Assembly (NCBI GenBank): GCA_037447655.1
Contig: JBBHKE010001904.1
Coordinates: forward strand, 78,268 to 142,267
From: Zygnema cylindricum
Taxonomy: Eukaryota > Streptophyta > Zygnematophyceae > Zygnematales > Zygnemataceae
Reading direction: 5' to 3'
DNA length: 64,000 bases
Shown: positions 60,070-64,000 of the stretch, piece by piece
How the letters are laid out: every line of letters begins with the position of its first letter
Numbering within the stretch: position 1 is the stretch's first letter
The notes under the pieces: generated by a model
Database searches by the model: none
What the model saw: the letters and a program-made list of their open reading frames with translations, nothing else
Told to the model about the DNA's origin: nothing
Position numbers and translations under genes: made by a program

Positions 60070-61067
60070 TGTTGAAATAAATAGTTTTTGGGTATTTTCT
60101 AGGTCTTAATATATTAGCGGAAAAAGAAACATGCAGGCATCTTGTTTTCATCTCTTCTCTCTTTCCCCTATACTTGTTGTTGTCACTATGTAGAGAGAGA
60201 ATGATGGAGCCATGGCCGCCTCAGCTCCATAGACAGGGTTACAGAGTAACCTTAAGCCGCTCTCTACAAAAAGGTTGAGTCCAGCAGGACTCGAACCCCC
60301 AACCGGTAGAGCGTGGCGTAGCCGTCAGCTCTAACCAGTCTGTCGTAGATGTTCGCTAAAGTATATAGGGTGTGATTAATATTTAAAGTATGTTACATCC
60401 CCTAAACCGATTAACAGAAATATAAATGTAGCATCATAGAACAGGGTAAGATTCAGTGCGAACTAGATCCCGCACGAAACAAATGAATCTGACATTTATT
60501 TCGACGGACAATATTTAATGCTGGTTCTTATCCAACGGCATAAGTCCTCGTCGAGATCTCGGAAAGGTCACTTTGGCGTTTTGTGACGTGGAATGACCTA
60601 GAGCCACGTGGAAGGATGACATTCGGTCGTGGGAATTCCGAGGAACGTACGGACAAGTGAAAAGCGGACACGCGTCCACTTAATAGCCTTGTCGTACATA
60701 GGCCGTACAAAAGGTACATCGCCAGTAGTACTTTTTCGTACGGCACAGTATTCTGATTGGTCTGTACTTTAGTAGATAGAAGTTATTAGAGGGAATCATG
60801 ATTTAGAAAATTTTGGTAGGTAGTCACCTCTCCCTTTGAGAGTTTGTACAAATTGGCATTTTTACTGCCTCATAACTTATCGCCTGGTTGGGCGTTTTCA
60901 GAGATCCTTTTTCCTACGGACGCAAAGGAGTCCACGCTGCACAGGGGTGCAGTCAAGTTGTTTACTTGTCTGCTTGGGTAGCAAGGGTTGCCATTGAAAG
61001 TGGGTTATTTAATAACTATCTAGAGGTTTCTTGCATTCTGTAGTCCAATGGTAGACACAGATTTGCA
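60070..61067 (+). repeat. copia-4 5' LTR
   Basis: This 998-bp LTR begins TGTTGAAATAAATAG and ends ACACAGATTTGCA immediately before the primer site. It is the same family as the copia-3 LTR in reverse. The gag ATG lies at 61048, 20 nt before its end. The preceding five bases (GCTCT, 60065-60069) would be the target duplication; the other LTR is beyond the window. Confidence 0.87.
60281..60350 (-). other. tRNA-like sequence within the LTR, antisense to the element
   Basis: On the minus strand the stretch contains TGGTTAGAGC (D-arm-like) and, about 35 nt further, GGTTCGAGTCC, an exact Pol III B-box. The other LTRs carry weaker versions at the equivalent place (for example near 20010, 25735, 43780 and 51830). 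It does not fold obviously into a complete tRNA by eye. It could be a tRNA-derived (SINE-like) piece absorbed by an ancestral LTR. Confidence 0.5.
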
Positions 61068-61980
61068 GGTTATGGTCCCACCCTCTAGGGTGCCCATCTT
61101 CAATGGATCACGGTTTATCTGTTGGGAAGCCATGATGACAGGGGCTTTGTGTGAAAAACGATACTGGGGTATTGTTAGTGGACAAGTGAAACGTCCACCT
61201 CAGGGAACACCACCCGGATTTGGTGGAATAAGGTTTTTCTGTAGCAACATCTGCTGCAACAAAGGAGGCAAATGATGGGGACAGCAGTGTGTACGAAAAG
61301 GGGAAAGAAGGAGACACCCTCCCCTGTGTCCTATTCCCACACCCAGGAGGCATCGTGGTGTGTGAATGGATGCTACCAGTGTGGGAAGACATAACATGGT
61401 TGCCAAGAACTTCGTTCAGACATCTCACTGCTACAGCTCCCACCTTCCTTGCAAGGTCTAGGAGTTGGGGTTTGATAGAATCTATGAGTAAATTCAAGAG
61501 CTCGAGTTGGAAGAGCAAAAGTTGGGAAATTATACTTACAAAGGGCGAAAGATGTTAGACTACTGTAATGATCTTTCTTGTTTGTATATTAACATGGAGA
61601 GTGCGGATGGACACGTACAATGAAGATGGAGGTTAACACTCTCATCTTGAAGTTACCTGAGGAGTATGAGATTATAGTGTACATGGTACAAGGAATGACT
61701 GATAGTTTATGGACGTGGAATACAGTGGTCCGCATGATACTTGTGCATGAGAACACAATTGAAATCAGGAGAGGAGGAAAGAGCGTTCAAGCTCTAGCCG
61801 CCGGAGGAGACAGGTGGAGACCAGATCCATAAAAACCATACAAAGAGATAGAGTTCAGCCAGGAGGACCAAGGCCCCAAAAAGGCCTATGCCATTTTTGC
61901 AAAAGGCGGGGACACTTCATCGCAGATTCTGTCAAGCTATCGGAGGTGAGGCTCTAAGAGAATCATGGACGGGGTCTTTC
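61048..61980 (+). pseudogene. copia-4 gag
   Basis: Starts in the LTR at ATG 61048 (MVDTDLQVMVPPSRVPIFNG) and continues with YWGIVSGQVKRPPQG. Frameshifts after 61240 lead to further pieces with LKLPEEYEIIVYMVQGM and GKSVQALAAGGDRW. The zinc knuckle (about 61888-61935) reads CHFCKRRGHFIADS: its last cysteine has become serine, so it could not bind zinc normally. Confidence 0.8.
61068..61082 (+). promoter_or_regulatory. copia-4 primer-binding site (tRNA-iMet anticodon half)
   Basis: GGTTATGGTCCCACC, 14 of 15 matches to the copia-2 site, abutting the LTR end. Confidence 0.82.
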
Positions 61981-62002
61981 CGCAGGGAAAAAATAGGCAC
62001 TT

Positions 62003-62980
62003 TTGGTCACAAAGGTGACAAGAGACAACGAGGACGAGTCCTCTGAGGAGGATGGGGAGCTTCTTTTTGACGAGAGTCTGGAGGAGAAGGAGATCCCTTG
62101 GAGACAGAAGTGTGCCCTTGGAGTAATTCGGGAAGCTCCACAGGAAGGATGGATCATTGACTCAGGTGCATCCATGCATATGTGTCGTGACAAGGACCTC
62201 TTCACTAAGCTAAGGAAAATCCCTACTGTAGAAATAGAGTATGGGGATAGGAGAGTGGTTACTACAGATCTAATGGGATCAATAAAACTAAAAGTCTTAG
62301 TGGAGGGTAAGACTTCTATACTCACTTTTTGAGATGTGCTCTATATTCCTCAGCTTAGTAAAAATCTTTTCTCTACATCTGTTTTAGATGATAAAGAATT
62401 TGATACCTTCACTAGAAAGGGAGTCTCTACATCTAAGTATGGGGATGAGGCTTACTTCACTGCAGATTAGGGTAGCCAAGGAATGTTTAGGCTTAACCTG
62501 AGTAATGAAAAGAAAAATGCTTATTATGTTGGTGTCTCAAAGTTGATGACTTGGCATAAGCGGTTGGGGCATGTGTATTTTGATAGGTTGAGGGAAATGA
62601 AGAAGCTTCATGAAGTGGAAGGCATTCAGTTCAGTGATAATGAAATGGTGGATGATTATAGTGGCTGTGCCCAAGGAAAGGCTCACAGACTTCCTTTTCC
62701 TAAAGCCGCCACGTATAGAGGAGAGAAGGTACTTGATTTAATCCACACAGATATTTGGGGACCAGCAAAAGTACCCTCAGTTGGAGAGAAGAGGTATATG
62801 TTGACAATTACTGATGACAGGTCCAGATATTTTAGAGTCTACTTCCTAAAAACCAAGTCTGAAACACCAACCTACTTCAAAGAATATAAAGCTTGGAGTG
62901 AGAAGTTGCATGGAACCCCCATTAAAAGAGTAAGGAGTGATAACGGGGGAAAATATATCTCTAACCAATTTTAGGAATTC
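62003..62980 (+). pseudogene. copia-4 protease and integrase N-terminal half
   Basis: The protease motif WIIDSGASMHMC (about 62152-62187) is intact. After TGA (62330-62332) and TAG (62468-62470) stops the frame continues through WHKRLGHVYFDRLREMKK, CAQGKAHRLPFPKAATY, HTDIWGPAKVPS, ITDDRSRYFRVYFL and RSDNGGKYISNQF, ending in TAG at 62972-62974. The pre-integrase frame here is continuous, which shows that the break at the same place in copia-2 is a mutation of that copy. Confidence 0.85.
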
Positions 62981-64000
62981 TTGAGAGATGAGGGAGTTTA
63001 GCACCAGAAAATTGTTCCACATAATCTAGAGTAAAATGGAGTAGCTGAGAGGTTAAAGCGAACACTAGGAGATAGTGTAAGCAGTATGTTGGCTGACAAG
63101 AAAATAGGAAAGATATTTTGGGTAGAAGCCATGAGGTGTGCCAACTATATTAAGAATAGAGTCCTTATCTCAGCAGTGAAAGGTATGACACCTTATGAGA
63201 GATGGGTTGGAAGGAAACTGGATATCTCTCACCTTAAAGTATTTGGTAGTCAAGTCAACAGTCTAGATACGGATAAGAAAAACAGGAAACTTGATGCTAA
63301 GGAAAAACTTGGATATTTCGTAGGATATGATGAGGATGTTCAAGAATATAGAGTCTATGACTAAGCAAAGCAAGATATCATTCTGGTCTAACATCTAGCT
63401 GCTATGGATGAAGTAAAGTCAACTGACCCCTTCAAATATACGAAAAAGATAAGAATCAGGTTTTAGTCCGAAAGTGAGGAGAACTTTGTTTTTCTTGAAA
63501 AAGACATGAGTGAGACAGTGAGACATGGAGATCCAAGAAACAAGAGAGTTACCGGACACCTCACATATTCCTATGGACATTGAGGAGACAGAAGTGGAGG
63601 AACCAAACTGGACATCCATGGATAGGGGAAAAAATGAGACGATAAAGAGAAACCCGAGACTTCCCTCTATTCCAGTTGCAGAGTTTGAGGGAGGAAGAAG
63701 GAGTAGCAAAATAATAGAGGAGAAACAAGCTGCTCGTAAGGTAACTAAGCTATCCCACCCTGATGAGCCTCAGTCCTACCTAGAGTTTCTGAATAGCCCA
63801 GAAAAAGGACAGATGGATTAGAGCCATAAATGATGAGATGACCTCCATCATGGAAGCAAATACTTGGGAGCTAGCAAACTGTCCTCTGCACAAAAAACCT
63901 ATCGGTTGTATATGGGTATTTAAACTAAAACTAAACCCAGATAATACCATTGAATGATATAAGGCTCGTTTGGTAGCACAGGGGTTCACCCAAAAGGAGG
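62975..64000 (+). pseudogene. copia-4 integrase C-terminal half and RT start
   Basis: Contains NGVAERLKRTLGDS (with stops just before it), CANYIKNRVLISAVKGM, RWVGRKLDISHLKVFGSQ and GYFVGYDEDVQEYRVYD. Next come an acidic linker piece (63525-63821) with SIPVAEFEGGRRSS and VTKLSHPDEPQSYLE, and finally the RT entry region (WVFKLKLNPDNTIE, then RLVAQGFTQKE) running to the window end. Several stops interrupt it. Confidence 0.82.

Larger units (their letters stand above)
60070..64000 (+). mobile_element. copia-4: decayed Ty1/copia element, cut by window end
   Basis: Order on the + strand: LTR 60070-61067, primer site 61068-61082, gag, protease, pre-integrase, integrase and the start of RT at the window edge. 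More than ten stops and several frameshifts are present. Several stops replace positions that are Q, K or L in copia-2 and copia-3. The right half is outside the window. Confidence 0.88.

Noticed and set aside
30962-63480. TAG/TAA read as glutamine (a variant code, as in some ulvophyte algae)
   Set aside because: Several retroelement stops fall at Q positions, but others fall at K or L positions (for example near 63362 and 63391). Copia-2 pol ends at a TAG exactly before its polypurine tract, and CAG/CAA are used freely for Q. Decay by mutation explains the pattern better.

Overview
The window looks like nuclear DNA of a green plant or streptophyte alga. It has one spliced gene with short GT-AG introns and a bZIP domain of the plant HY5 type, and it is otherwise packed with plant-style mobile DNA: Ty1/copia and Ty3/gypsy chromovirus LTR retrotransposons, hAT-type MITEs, a probable Helitron and many short tandem repeats. 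No bacterial, organellar or viral gene set is seen. The species cannot be named from the sequence.

Layout. 1-7700 is gene-poor and holds three related hAT-type non-autonomous transposons (one cut by the window edge), a near-perfect fold-back element and another inverted-repeat element. 8452-15623 is the only convincing host gene. It is a 12-exon model whose coding length is divisible by three (668 residues), encoding a HY5-like bZIP factor with an unusually long N-terminal part built from repeated phase-1 exons; intron 5 carries a probable Helitron. 18442-37848 is a three-level nest. A copia element (copia-1, target duplication AGGGT on both sides) has a chromovirus (24466-37265) inserted in its right LTR, and that chromovirus has a younger copia element (copia-2, 25014-30710) inserted in its gag. 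38.1-44.0 kb holds simple repeats, CCCTAA-containing repeats and a truncated copia-3. 44.3-52.1 kb holds a Helitron-like end, LTR fragments, two solo LTRs and an array of repeats derived from a copia reverse-transcriptase segment. 53-57 kb holds an inverted-repeat element and a coding-free LTR element with its own nested MITE. 57.9-59.7 kb holds a copia RNase H relic and two tandem arrays. 60070-64000 is copia-4, on the + strand and running off the window.

Two themes stand out. First, the copia elements here share an uncommon layout: the primer-binding site matches the anticodon-loop half of initiator tRNA-Met (half-tRNA priming, as known for Drosophila copia), it abuts the LTR directly, and the gag start codon lies 20 nt inside the LTR, so the primer site is itself translated. 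Second, the chromovirus carries, downstream of its integrase chromodomain and in the same frame, an open reading frame of several hundred codons with a nuclear-localisation-like motif, acidic stretches and a C-terminal coiled coil. I do not recognise it in any family. Together with the exon-repeat HY5-like gene, these are the best candidates for something undescribed.

Most retroelement genes are broken by stops and frameshifts. In the chromovirus the five in-frame stops are plausibly all C-to-T changes in CAG or CGA codons, which would fit decay of cytosine-methylated DNA.
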